Below are positions 1 through 12,078 of a DNA stretch of 64,000 nucleotides, piece after piece. The notes below the pieces were generated by a model. It was not told the origin of the DNA. It ran no database searches and was given only the letters and a program-made list of their open reading frames with translations. Made by a program: the position numbers and the translations under genes. The stretch is from Sphagnum magellanicum (taxonomy: Eukaryota; Streptophyta; Sphagnopsida; Sphagnales; Sphagnaceae): NCBI GenBank assembly GCA_021904315.1, contig CM038921.1, positions 9,330,146 through 9,394,145 of the forward strand, read 5' to 3'. The first letter of the stretch is position 1. The number at the start of each line of letters is the position of its first letter.

Positions 1-2940
1 TCAAAATGCCCCCTGAGAGATTTGACACATCCTGCACAAAATTCTGCATTGCTCAAAAGGTCACAGCCCTTTTGAGTTTGGAAACCTTAAGTTTTTTTGT
101 GGCAAGATGATTTACCTAGTGATTTTAGTGGGATCGGCTTCGTGTTGTTATTCTTGAACCATTTCTGATTGATAAGAAATGGTGCGCAGATGGTCAATTT
201 TTCCTTGAAACATTCTTAACGGCAAAAATCTCATGTGCAATGTTGTAGACACCCCCCTTATGTTATTCCAGTGAAACTTAGTGAAACTTTGTAGGAATTG
301 ATCAGCAGCATAATAAACTACAATCACCTAAAAGATGGACAATTGCTCCAACATCTAGCAGAAGGTACCTTCTTTTCATGGGGCAGTGCTTAGAAAAAAC
401 ATACCTAACAATCAGTTCGTCAGCCATCCATCCCCAAAACAGAACAGAAAGAAAACTTCTTGCATGACTAGGTCATGCAAAAAGCTTCTTCCACCCAGAA
501 TTGCCTGTCTCTCAAGAGGACTTCCTTTCAGTAGACTCAAGCAGCAGCCACCTTCACCACGACAGAGCACAAACCAACACAAATCCAGAGTCACACTTCA
601 TGTACTGTTGCTGCTCAACACCCTCTAATAAGTAGTATTGAGAGAGATCATTCAGAGCTGATAGAGAAAGCTCTGTCCATTTCTCAGAACCATCATCATC
701 AAGGAGCAAACTAGGTCAATCAATTACTTTCCATGCTTCTTTCAGTGTCAGAAGTACACATCCCAGATACATGCCTGGTTAATCAATCATGATTCCATGG
801 TATCAGGCTGTTATCCCTTTTCCTCTATCCCAGAAGAAACTCCCAACATCGTCAAACAACTTTTGAAATAACAACAGCAATTCCAATGAAGCTCATCACA
901 ACCAGTACAACATAGTACTCTGCAGGAAAGCCGATATTTGCTTTGTTCCAGTACAAAGTGATCAGTCCCATTTGAAGCTCTCTGTAGCAAAATTTTCCAA
1001 AGGCCACTCACCAGTACATAAATCAATCAAGGACCACACTTGTAATGAAACCAGGTTCAGATTTTTTACTTAGCCTTCTATTTTGTATCCAATAGATTTA
1101 CACAAGCGAAATTGGGTTTGGCCCCAAGTGCTTGACTTTAAAAGCCTTTCCCTATGGAGGACTAATCCCACTTTACTTATCATCTGCTCATCAGCTACCA
1201 AAAGATTTAATGTTAACAATCTGGCACCAATACAAATACCATGCTGATAGCTGATTAGTGTAATCTGAGGTATTGGAAACAGGGCATCCAAACATTGAAC
1301 AATGGAAAAATGTTTGGATACACCAACAGACTTCTAGCAGTCCTACCAGGGGTGAGATAATGGCTGCACAATTGTCTCCTTCCTCAACCAGTAGAAAGTC
1401 CCTAGACACCCACAAGCCTCATGACATTGAACATTGACTTACTACTAAACTACCTTGTAAAATTGTAGGTAGCATACACCAATCTGATAACAAAGCTCTG
1501 TGTCAAGAGTCTCCTGACTTGCTTCAGTTGATCTCATTTACTGCAAGCTTCTGCACTAAATTAGAAGGCCTTATGATAAAGCACTAACTCTAGGATTTCA
1601 ATTGAATGATAGGATCAGAATACTTGATGAACTAAACCCCTAAATATAATCCTTGTACATAACAACTTGGATACTAGATGTTGATCTCTGAGAACACCTC
1701 TCAGCAACCCTCTCAGATTTTCAGTAGATAGGTGGTTGTAGTACCTTCTGTAGCACCAGGTTAACCACTTTACTGTCATGGAGGTTCTGATACATCAGAA
1801 GACAACTGCACTTCCTGAAGTCTCAAGCAGAGATATCAAATGTCAGATCTAAGTACAGTCTTTGCACAAATGAAATGAAAGTAACTAGGTGTGGCCCAAA
1901 CAGGAGATCAATATGATGATTCATCAAGAAAAGCTAGTCCCCCATGCAACTCATCATACTCTTCTGTTTTCTTCACAGTATCAAGAGTCAGATCTCTGCA
2001 AGTTCAAGAACCTCAAGATGCAAAATACAGTACCTTGCAAAGGTCTACAATGTGCTCTTATCTTCTGCATAGCTGCCGAAATAACTTGGAGACCTCTTGC
2101 TAGGCATTTCTACAAGAAATGATTCTTTCATTTCTGGAGATCCCACTGAATCTATTCTTTGTGTTCTCATCCCATCACCTAGCTCCAGCAATACTCAAAA
2201 GTACCAGCACATTTCTCCTCATTAGCTATTGATTGGGTTAACTGAAACAAATCCATGTTGTTCCGACTTCACACTACAACAGGAAACAAGAATAGGTCAT
2301 ATAGTTCTTGACCTAACCATATGCCAGGCTATCAACCCAACTTTATTAAAGTGTAAGCAGTTTGGCATAACTTTGTGATAGCAAATACTACATTGCCATT
2401 GAGTGAAAGTTAAATGTCCACCAGCATACCCAATCCTCCTCGCAGATAGTATTGTGAACAGAACTTCTGGATGTGTACATGTTAAGGAACTTCAGACCAA
2501 CAACTACATGTGAAGAACAACTGAAGTGACATCCCACCAGAATCAGAAGTTGGAACAACCCACATGAGATATGTAGTTACAGCCTACCTTGGCTTTGGGA
2601 CTAATATGAGAACATCCACTTTCCAGTTATTTTATACAGAGTCTGCCCTGCAGCTGTAGACCACATCAGATTGCTGGAGATCAATCAGAGATACCTGAAT
2701 GGCAGATGGATGGGAATAGGCCGTTGGTGGAAGATCTTGGAAAGCACAAGAAAAATTCCCTCAATTCAACTCCTTGAATTGTTGGTTAGGAATCATAAAA
2801 TAGCTTGACAATTGAAACACTTCAGACAACCATGCAATTAGCATGTCTCAATGAAGATGATATCCGAAAAGTCAGCATTATGCATCAGCACAGAGGTATA
2901 AGAAACACAGAGAGGAAGAGAGACAAAGAGATCATGTGAC
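1..2940. other. Non-coding flank downstream of the CW-MBD gene
   Basis: I find no convincing coding exon here on either strand; open frames are short, lack family features and shadow one another. The stretch lies immediately 3' of the minus-strand CW-MBD stop codon and probably contains its 3' UTR. A minus-strand AATAAA (seen as TTTATT at 2342-2347) is a possible poly(A) signal about 600 bases past the stop, but such hexamers are common in AT-rich DNA. Base composition is less AT-extreme than the transposon-rich parts of the window, consistent with genic or transcribed DNA. Confidence 0.4.
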
Positions 2941-5900
2941 TCATGGTTGCTTTGGGGGTGAATCAAGCCTTGTGCTTGAGTTGCAAAATGGCATAACAGG
3001 AGGCAATGCAGCCTCCCGTCCCCAACTTGTGGACAGAAAAGGTGACAATGGATGTGGAGGAGATAACAGTGGGAGCAACTGTTGAGAACCAAAGTGATGA
3101 TGCAACTGGCTCATATTAGGAGGGTATATTGGGCATACCAGCCAGGGAGCTCCAAATGGATAAGGCAAACAAGGGACCCCACTCATACCTCCATACAGGG
3201 AATCTCCATTGGCTTGAGAGGTGGAGCTTGGTGATGAAATCGGGATTTGTTCCCTTAGAATCGTGCCTGGAGGAGGAAATATTTCTGGCACTTGCAGTTG
3301 AGGAACACCTCCCATAGGGTCCACAACAGCCAATGGAATAGGGAACAACGGTGGGTAGTGAGCTGGAAACTGGATTGCTGCTGGAGTTGATGAAAGACAA
3401 GGCTTTTTAGGCTTCTTACTTCCTGCTGATGATTGAAAAACCCGTTTTTGGATGCCAGGTCCTGGTTTGGGTCTTGTAAAACTGAACTGTGAAAGTTTTA
3501 TACCTTTTGAAACCATGTCTGGTCGACCATCTAAGAACCTGCATGCAACCAGTGAATCAATCACTCCAAGATACATGTCAGAGAGAATGCTAAAGTGCTC
3601 CCTGAAATATACATATCATACATGACACATGACTTGTTCATTAGGAGCAACAGTGTCTGCACAAACATAGCTTGTATGTGTAATGCAAGTGCTTGTTTGC
3701 CAACACAAAAATGTACACTTTTGAGTGCAAAAGCACAGCATAGGATGTAAGCGGAAAGAAAATACTGAAGTTGCTGATTTACAGAATGCTTCTTGCAATA
3801 TTTACATACTTACTGACCTCTGGACATCAGCCATAGAGCGCAGTGTTTGGCCACAGGGACTCTTGTAATAGCTGCCCACACCAAGCACATAAACCAAGGA
3901 TCATACATCAGTGGCAAAGACATATCAATGGAAGCTGCAAGCTAGCACTGGCTATTCTTACAATCTGGCCAGGTGATTTGGTCAAAAAGCAGGAAAAATC
4001 TTGAGAAAGATATGCAATGAGGGACAAAGATTTAGCACTTACACATCAGCAAAATTTCTGGATAGCTCCCCTCTGAGGACAACTTTGCGGTTAAATCCTG
4101 GAGGGGGCTTTGGAATGTTGTGCTTATCAACAGCCCACAAAATGGATGGCTCATCTTCAGAAATATCGGATGGATCCCTGCATGAAGCACCTTCTCTCCA
4201 AGCTTTCCCTTCCTCACAAACCCATGGATGCTGAAGGATTCTCTCCCCAATAGCTTCATACTGCTCCTTTGTGGGTATAATTCTCCACTTCCCACACAAA
4301 TTGCATTGAACTGTGAAAGTACCAATCGTAGTAGCAGACCATCTGCACCAGCTTAATTGAGCAGAACATTTAGAAAGCTGATTGTGGTAAACAGTGAAGA
4401 ATAAAAGTGTCTTTGGATGACCTATTCCTTGAATGAAGAAACGAAGGAAGTCCCACAAGAATACACATATGACATAAAATTGGTGAAATTGTGTACAGAA
4501 AGGACATGAGTTGAATCTTCTACAAACCAGTGTGGATCTCTAAGCCTTTGAAACTCTGGGACTTGTTGAATTGATCCCATCCAACACCTTCATCCTCTCA
4601 TATGAAGGCAAATACATACAAAGCACATGTGGTAAGCTTATATGATGGATTTCAGATTGAGCTGCTCAAGGCAGTCCTTCAGAATCAGAGGAAACTGAAC
4701 ATTTGACTTAGTCTTCACCTGGGAGTCTCTGGAACTGGGTCTGCTGACAGAACAATACTAGTACCCTTCCCTTGGTCTTCATCAGCCAGAGCTGTCAATG
4801 GACAATGTGATGGTGTGACAGCCAGACCTCTTAGAGAAAACATTTCACCACCTTCTATTCGAACATCAGGAACTTCCTGGGGAATGGCAAAAGGTGCAAC
4901 TGCTCCATTCCTCCCTATTTGGAGTGTTGTGGAGAGTAACTTGTCTGCAGAGGACTCATGCAGGATTTCCACTTCATCATCATCTTCATCATCCGTCAGA
5001 TATATAACCACTTGGGCATTGGTACCTACAGAGTTTAACTCAGAATGTTACAAAAGTTTGCAAAGCAATTAACCTCCCAGAACTTGACAGCAAATCAGTT
5101 CTAACAAGGACATTGTTCAGTGTACCTAATGACACTCCTCACTGTGAGCCAAAGCCATGTATCAAGATGAAATATCTGAAAGAAAAGATATTTTCAGACT
5201 CAGATACACACCATGAGTGAACTAGGTTCATCCTTCATAATCATGAAAGTTCTGCAGAATCAGCAAGAAAAGGATCAAACATGATGACCAATATTGGAAT
5301 TCAGGAGAATCCTGCAAAGTGAATTGTGTTAAGCAACAACAACATGCTCAGTGAGGGCATAGTGATCTTGTTTCTTGAGACAGAAACAAGATCACCCAGT
5401 TTAGGAGCATTGCTCTTCACAGGGGCAGATAATCACATTTTTTATTAGAGGGATAGAGAAGTACCTGACCCTCGTATATTTGTGTCTGCTACAGAGGGAA
5501 TGAATCCTTTGGTCCTTGGAAGAACTGAACCTTTGGTCTCAGTAACGGTAGGCCCTGGAACATCAGCCTCAACAACATCTGCCTCAGCACCATATTGCTC
5601 CAGAATCCTGTCCTTGGGAAACACCACTGCCATAACATTGCTATCCAGGTCATTGACTTTGGCCTCCAATGGACTAACCTCTGGCACATTGGATTTGTTA
5701 TCCAGGTCATTGACTTTGGCCTCCAATAGACTAAACTCTGGCACATTGGATTTGCTATCCAGGTCATAGATTTTGACCTCCAACAGACTAACCTCTGACA
5801 CCTTGGATTTTGCAGCACTTGCCTCCAGAACATCATTCTGCTGTTCAGCTTTGTTTTCAGGGATACTGGCCTCTGGAACATAGATGACCTCCTCTGGTGA

Positions 5901-5977
5901 CTTTGCCTTTGGCACGTCCTCTTGCAACTCAGCTCTAGTCACCTCCTCATGAGCCTCAGCCTTTGGCACCAGCATGT
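2941..5977 (-). CDS. CW-type zinc finger and methyl-CpG-binding domain (MBD) protein, multi-exon
   Basis: Five coding exons are supported by splice phase: about 5977-5465, 5025-4719, 4342-4043, 3871-3814 (or 3818) and 3601/3597-2941, ending in TGA. Starting at the ATG at 5975 they give about 610 residues. The third exon encodes a CW finger (TVQCNLCGKWRIIPT, then two further Cys around WREGASC) and runs into an MBD (PPPGFNRKVVLRGE...NFADV) completed by the next exon (YYKSPCGQTLRSMADVQR). This order matches plant MBD1/2/4-class proteins, nuclear factors thought to bind DNA at methylated or related CpG sites; the CW module usually reads histone H3 K4 methylation. The N-terminal exon is acidic with a 19-residue repeat. 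The second exon has an acidic run (LTDDEDDDEVEI). The C terminus is rich in Pro, Ser and Leu. The exon 4 donor is ambiguous: strong GTAAGT after 3814, or weaker GTCAGT after 3818; both keep frame with matching acceptors. The true start may lie in a further 5' exon. Domain assignment is firm; the N-terminal model is less so. Confidence 0.88.
5641..5811 (-). repeat. Three 57-bp in-frame tandem repeats in the CW-MBD gene
   Basis: Three copies start at 5641, 5698 and 5755 with an exact 57-bp period. On the minus strand they encode 19-residue repeats of the type SLLEAKVNDLDNKSNVPE. Because 57 is a multiple of three, copy-number changes would keep the frame. The repeats lie in the N-terminal exon, well before the CW and MBD domains. 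Confidence 0.85.
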
Positions 5978-5979
5978 CT

Positions 5980-6990
5980 AGATTGCATTTAGTCAGAGTT
6001 CATATATTTCAGCAGCTGCAGACTCCCCTGACTGCAGAGAATTTCATGCAAACCAACCTTTGTAAGAGCTGGAATGGTGGCATTGTACAGTAGATGTTGC
6101 ATCTTATATCCATGTAGTTTTCCTTGGCATATTTCACCAATGACAATCTCGTCACCAAAACACAGGCAGATTTCATGGCTCCTAAACTTAAACCCTAAAA
6201 AACTACTAGACTTTAGAATAGCAAACAATGCTGCTAGATTGCATTTAATCAGAGCTCATATATTTTGGTTGCAAGACTCTGCTGACTGCAGAACATTATT
6301 TCATACAATCCAACATCTGTGAGAACTGCACATATGCCATTGTACAGTAGATGTTGGCATCTAGCCATGTAGTTTTTCATTAGCAATTTCACCCATCACA
6401 ATCTCATCACCAAAAAGCCAAGCAGACTTCATGGCTCCTAAACTCAAACCCTAAAACTAACTAGACTTTAGAAAAGCAAACAATGCTGCTGGATTGCATT
6501 TAGTCAGAGCTCATACATTTTGGTCACTACACCGAGTTGACTGCAAAGCATTATTTCATGCAAACCAACATTTGTGAGAACTGCAATACCATTGTGCAGT
6601 AGATATTGGCATTCTAGCCATGCAGTTTTTCCCTTCACAATTTTTACCAATCACAATCTCATCACCAAAAAGGCAAGCAGATTTCATGGCTCCTAAACTC
6701 AAACCCTAAAACTAACTAGACTTTAGAACAGCAAACAATGCTGCTAGATTGCATCTAGTCAGAACTCATATATTAAAGGTCACTACACTCCACTGACTAC
6801 AGAGGATTTTATACAGACCAACATTTGTGAGAGCTGCAATGCCATTGTACAGTAGATGTTGGCATCTAGCCATGTAGCTTTTTCCTTAGCAATTTTCACC
6901 AATCACAATCTCATCGCCAAAAGAGGCAAGCAGATTTCATGGCTACTAAACTCAAACCCTAAGACTAATTAAACTTCAGAATTGTGAGCA
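5980..6990. repeat. Four tandem units of about 255 bp beside the first coding exon
   Basis: Units begin with GATTGCATTTAGTCAGAG-like sequence near 5981, 6237, 6493 and 6747. They share later blocks such as CAATGCTGCTAGATTGCAT and TTCATGGCTCCTAAACT. Copies differ by scattered substitutions and small indels. The array sits in what is probably the intron just upstream of the exon ending at 5977, and the first unit abuts that exon's presumed acceptor, so each unit carries a related copy of the acceptor-proximal sequence. Confidence 0.8.
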
Positions 6991-8230
6991 ATGCTGCTCA
7001 AACTTACTTGCAGGGCATGTCCCCCACCCGCCTCTTCCAAAGACTAAAACAAGGTGATGTAGAAGATAAGAACAAATCACAGAAAAATGTTATAAATGTA
7101 GATTTACCTTGCAGTATAAGGCCGGCCTTACAATCAGTATGGCAAGCAAGACATGGCAGCAATTCTCACCATAGCTCTAAGGTGTAGACAAACATATGTC
7201 TAGATTGCACAGCGGCCTACATTATTATTATTCTTCTGTTACACAACTGCCTGCAAATGTCAGACGGAAACCGATATTCAGACGAAGTACTATTTTTCTT
7301 TCGACAGTGGAAGCAATTCTCAAAAGCCTCTCTCTCCCCACCAGATTCAAAACATATTTTCGCGGATGAAGATTATATCAGCAGGTTCTATAAAAAGGAA
7401 CCCCTGGATGATAAGACTAGAATGAACAAAGGTTTTCCCCGAAATCTCAGGTCCGACACAAGGTTATAAAGAAAGCGAGAGTCTCGCAGGAAATCCTACC
7501 TTGCTGCTGCTAATAATCCAGCCAATTCGGACACAAAACCCGCAGGAATCCAAATTGACGGACCAACACAGCAACAAAAAAAAAGGACTGACTTACGGCA
7601 GCAAGTACTAAGGAAATACAAGGCAAGATTAATAAGAAAAGAATCTCATCTCCAATAGTAATAATACATACATACATACATCCATACATACCTGATGAGC
7701 AAGATGGAAAGACAAGGAAGTAATAAGAGCCGATCTCGCGTTCCTGATGCTGCCAAATTAAAAGGGAAATTATGCTCCACAAACGACAAAACCGAGCCAG
7801 AAAAAAAAAACACACACAACAATAAGAGCGACCGATTGGCCGTTCATGCGCCTGTCCCCCCCCCCCCCCCTCCTCCGACTCAACCGCTTGCAAAGAGGCA
7901 CTAACTGCTTACAAAACAGCAACTGCCTCTTAAAAATTCTTATGAGATTTGCCGCTCATCCGCATACGCCCTTGTTCTTTCACGAGGCAGAGAGAGAGAG
8001 AGAGAGAAAAATCGTCGCCCTCTCTCTCGCTCGCTCGCGGAGATCGTCGTGCACGCGGAGATGGTCGAAGTGCGCTCCTGCGCGCGGCCGCTGTGTCAGA
8101 AAAGCTTCGTCTCATTTGTGATTGGACGATTTGCTGAAAAAAGAGGCGAAGTACCCTCACGGAGATAGGGGAAAGAAAAGAAAGGGAGAGAAGAAAAGGG
8201 GCCCCCAAAAAAAAAAAAAAAAAAAAAAAC
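6990..8230 (-). promoter_or_regulatory. Likely 5' UTR exons and promoter of the CW-MBD gene
   Basis: The sequence becomes GC-richer near 8020-8100 and contains simple tracts: a CATA microsatellite near 7668-7690, a 15-base C run at 7856-7870, a GA run at 7989-8006 and a poly-A at about 8206-8229. Read on the minus strand there are several donor-like sites, including CATCAG|GTATGT (exon end 7692), CTGCC|GTAAGT near 7595 and CTGCAA|GTAAGT near 7005. This suggests alternatively spliced leader exons. No start codon in this part can be tied confidently to the downstream frame. It is inferred to be a promoter from position and composition only. Confidence 0.4.
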
Positions 8231-8379
8231 AAATGTGGAAAAATGAGAAGATTGGGGTGGAAACTTTAGTATACTAAATTTTTTTGAAAACCAAAGGAAT
8301 TTAATTTTTTCAAAAAAGCTTATTTTATTTCCACACAACACAAATATGTACTAGTAACTAGGTAGTAAAAATTATGAGG

Positions 8380-8575
8380 TTATTATGTGTCTACCTACCT
8401 GGTACTACCGAGGTTATATGTACCTACCTACCTAGTACTACTGAGGTTATTATGTACCTACCTACCTGGTACTACCGAGGTTATTATGTACCTACCTAGC
8501 TAGTAATACCGAGGTTATTATGTACCTACCTACCTGGTACTACCTACTAGGTATCTAGTGAGGTACTCAAATGTA
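8380..8575. repeat. Short tandem array, GAGGTTATTATGTACCTACC units
   Basis: About five copies of a 34-38 bp unit with the core TACCTACCTGGTACTACCGAGGTTATTATG, differing by single bases, run between 8380 and 8575. The internal TACC/GGTA motifs make each unit partly palindromic. No gene is visible in it. Confidence 0.8.
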
Positions 8576-8639
8576 CAAATTTAATAAATGTGGGTTGTGT
8601 TCGTGTACACAATTTTGTACCAATCATTAAGGTTTTGAT

Positions 8640-9180
8640 ACTGTGTTTGGAGCAGGGTTTTTTTTTAAAAGGATTTTGTGATGTAGCCAAGGTGGCGACC
8701 ATCCAGAAACTATTTTAGCCAATTCTGGCTACATGCCAGATATGAAAGTAGAAAAAAAAACTAGGATCCTTCTATATTCTTGGCTACCTACAGGACCTTA
8801 TTGTAGAAATCTGGCAATTTGAATTTTTTTTTTAATTTTCGAAATTTGGCCAATTTGGACCATTTTTCCCATGAAAAATCCTTTACATTGGTCAAAATCA
8901 TTATTTTCAGGTCCAATTTTTGCGAAAAAAATTCGCCAATAAAAAAAACACTGGAACTTTGGAGAGATGTTTGAACTTTTGATCATTGTGTTTTTTTTGG
9001 GGGGGGGGAGAAAGGATTTTTTGTTTGTAGCCAAAGTGGCAATCATCCATAGGAAAATGTAGAAGAAATGGCGAGCATTCCTAGAAAGAAAGATTTAGCC
9101 AAATCTGGCTATAAACCATAAATAAAGTACAAATCTTTAATCATTCTTCTAGTATATTCCTGGATATACAATGAAAACCA
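8640..9180. repeat. Dispersed repeat with TAGCCAAATCTGGCTA palindromes; second copy inverted at 52640-52800
   Basis: Two related blocks (GTAGCCAAGGTGGCGACCATCC near 8682, and GTAGCCAAAGTGGCAATCATCC near 9028) are each followed by a palindromic TTTAGCCAAWTCTGGCTA. The reverse complement of the second block recurs near 52720-52765 (TATAGCCAAGTTTGGCTAAATCTTCC...GATGATCATCA). It is therefore a genome-dispersed repeat, probably a mobile-element remnant. I recognise no coding sequence in it. Confidence 0.5.
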
Positions 9181-10690
9181 ATATATGAATCGGGTGATTT
9201 AAAACAATTTTTTTTTCCTTTTTTCTGATGACTGAAAACCTGAAAAAACACTTCTTTTTTTTCTTTTTTTTTTAAAATTTCGCCAAAAAATGAAAGGCTG
9301 CTTTTGATATACATGGCTATTAGCTAGTGATTTATTAGTTTGATGCTGTTTTGAGGATAGGTGAGGGTACTAGGTAGTAGTACTAGGTACCCATTGAGCA
9401 TTGATTGTATCATTGGTTTCTTTCTCTAGGGTAAAGCCTTAATTGGTGACTAGGTAATTGATGCTTTGGGCATTACCCATTGCATTGAGCTTTAGATGGA
9501 CTTTGACTTCTTTAGCTTACCTTTTGTTTTTGGGTAATGCATTAGATGCCACCATGTGGCTTTTCAAATGATGTTGTTTTGTGTGTATGTATTAAAGAGA
9601 AACATGATTTAATTCCAATGATATTTTGAGGATGGTTTTGTTGATGCAATAGAGGTCTTTTTTGGGTTTGCCATACATAACCCTAACCTTCATTTCCAAC
9701 AAACTATCTAACCATTATGTGTTATATTTGATCCAAACTATAGAACATTTCATTGGATGTGTGCAAGTGGTGTCTATGGAGCCCACTAATTTGTTGGAGA
9801 AAGGAGGTGTGTTATGTGTGTGTTCCCCCCTTTGATCCCCCAAAACAAAGAACCATTCTCAAGGTTAATTGACCAACTAACTAAAGTGGTCATCCATTGT
9901 GGTTGAAAAACTGATCATGGCATGAATTAAAGTATATCCTTTGCTTACCCTAAAATCATGGATGAAAGGAGTCTTGAGTGCATTATGATCATGGCATACT
10001 ACCAATTTATGTAAAATTATATTGTTCATTTAGGTTAATCTTTTGACTAGTTGTAAACATGTACCACAAATGACTCCATGACTATGTAACCTCTTCAAGG
10101 GCAAACAAGTCCATGACAATAAAGCTCAATTGCAAAAAATATATTTTAAAGTTTAAATTTATTTGAAATGACAAAATTTATTCAAAATTCAATATCTTCC
10201 CCATATTAGGTCTAAAAATTAAAAATTTGACTTCAAGAAATCATCAAAGGTTTTCCAAAAGTACCAAAATTTCACCATAATTTTTCTTTTTTCTTTTTTT
10301 TAATAATTTTGTTAGATTTTACTTTTTTTAATTGTTCAATATTCAATAACTCTTACATTGTAAGTCTAAACATTATGAAACCACCATGGTGCACCTTTTC
10401 TCATTACAAGCTTTCCAACATTACCAAGAGCACAATAGAAGGCACTATGGTTTGGGAGATCTCAACATGACAAACAAAACAAACAAACAATTCAAGGAAG
10501 GGGACACGTGCATAGTATCCATGAGCTTTTCATGGCACCAAGTTGGTAGGTATAAGAAAACATGGGACAATATTCATGTCTTTATTACTATGTCATGTCA
10601 ATGTTTTGTTTTTAATTGCACCTTACTACCATAGGGGACCAGCATCCATGCAATGGGTGTACATTTTGAAGTTTTACCTTAAAATGCTAT
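9180..10690. other. AT-rich intergenic DNA, no gene seen
   Basis: Both strands are dense in stop codons and homopolymer A/T runs. The only longer open frame (near 10386) has no recognisable domain and sits in sequence with no other sign of coding. I see nothing else to annotate. Confidence 0.5.
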
Positions 10691-10731
10691 ATTTAATGGC
10701 AAATTGAGTGATCCAACACCCACCAATGCAC

Positions 10732-10766
10732 CATCCAAAAAATCTTGTTTACAGATTTTTTGGATG
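10732..10766. repeat. Perfect 14-bp hairpin with 7-base loop
   Basis: CATCCAAAAAATCT (10732-10745) and AGATTTTTTGGATG (10753-10766) are exact reverse complements separated by TGTTTAC. It lies near the left edge of the Mutator-related element. Confidence 0.85.
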
Positions 10767-11763
10767 GGATGAAACCCAACCTAAACCTCAAGACAAGGTC
10801 TTGCTTGGGGTGAAGTTGTGATTTTTTTCCCATGCCCCCAACCCCAACAATTTTATTATTTTTTTGTTTCCCACACCCCTTAAACCCCCTTCTTACCTAC
10901 CCCTTACCTCCCTCCTTTTCTCCTCCCTCTTGTTTCCCCTTTTCCATTCATCATTTTCTCTCACTTTCTTGTATTCTTCCACTTTTCATTTCACCATTTT
11001 CTCATGTTCTTGTTTTCTTCCTCTTTCCATTTGTATTGTGTTTACTTTTTTTGTTTTTTGTGTTTTTTTTTTTTGTGTTTGGTTTTCATATGTGTGTGAA
11101 GGAGGAGGAGCTCTATAGCAATAAGAACTTTTTAGGTCACATAGTGTTTTTACTCTTGGTAAGTCATAGAGGAAAAAAGTTCAATAATAACAAAGGTTGT
11201 TAGCTTGTAGAAATGTGAATTGTGTGCATGGAGTATAGTGGAGAGGAGTGAAGTGTGTGTGGACTCAACAAGTAGTAGAAAGGAAATCAATCTCAACATG
11301 ATGAGGATATTGTTTGCACACTAGACCAACTTCAGTTTTTTTGCCATTTTTTTATAGTTTTTGTTTGTTTTTTTCTCCTTCTTAAATTTTTTTTTTGTTT
11401 AATATTTGGTTTCTCTACTTTTTCAAAAAAAATAAATCATTTTTTGTGTTTTTTTTCCTTTTTGTGTTTTTTTAAATTTATCTTTTTTTTAAAAAAGTAA
11501 TCTTTATGTTTCCATGTTTATGTGTGGTTTTATTATTTTGTTTTTTTTATTTTGTCCTAATTTGTTGGTTTTTTGTGTTTATTTTGTTTCTCCACCTCAT
11601 TTGCTTGTATTGTCCTCCTCAACTATAAGCCTTAATATGAACAATTAAATTTTACATTTTTTTTGTAATGCATTGTGTTTAGGATTACAATGGGTATTGT
11701 TTTTGTTGAATTTGGTTATTGTCATTGTTGTTGAATTTGTTAATTGTTGTTAAATTGATTAGA

Positions 11764-12078
11764 ATGGCACCTCACACAAGGTTGGAAAAGATTCAACCTC
11801 CACCAACCATGGATGGGATAATTTTGGTGACAATTGATGGACTAGTGCATGGTGCAACAAATGAATTAATGACATCTATGTTAGAGGATCAAGTTGAATC
11901 AAATGTTGGTTCATAAAAAAAATTGCTCCAATTCAAACACTAGATGAGGAATTGCAATTAGCTATATTATTTGTTCCTCCCCAAAGTGACAATTTAACTA
12001 TTTCCTTTTTGAACCTTCCCCACCTTCCTAAGAAGGTTAATGGGGTTTTTTTTTCAAATTTTTTTGGTGTTTGATGCC
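11764..12078 (+). pseudogene. Short decayed coding segment in the Mutator-related element
   Basis: From the ATG at 11764 the frame reads MAPHTRLEKIQPPPTMDG and stays open to a TAA followed by a run of A at about 11914. Shifting frame across that A run gives a further coherent stretch (IAPIQTLDEELQL...LAILFVPPQSDN) to about 12078. A homopolymer indel in an old gene is the simplest explanation. The composition (Pro, acidic residues) looks protein-like, but I do not recognise a family. Its position inside the element suggests a transposon-encoded accessory exon. Confidence 0.35.

Noticed and set aside
7510-7893. Minus-strand open frame upstream of the CW-MBD gene as its first coding exon
   Set aside because: It runs through poly-pyrimidine and poly-G tracts, has no conserved residue, and donor-like sites break it; a leader exon is likelier.
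10832-11203. Plus-strand open frame of 123 codons
   Set aside because: It is a translation of a C/T-rich low-complexity stretch (Phe, Leu, Pro, Ser) with no domain.
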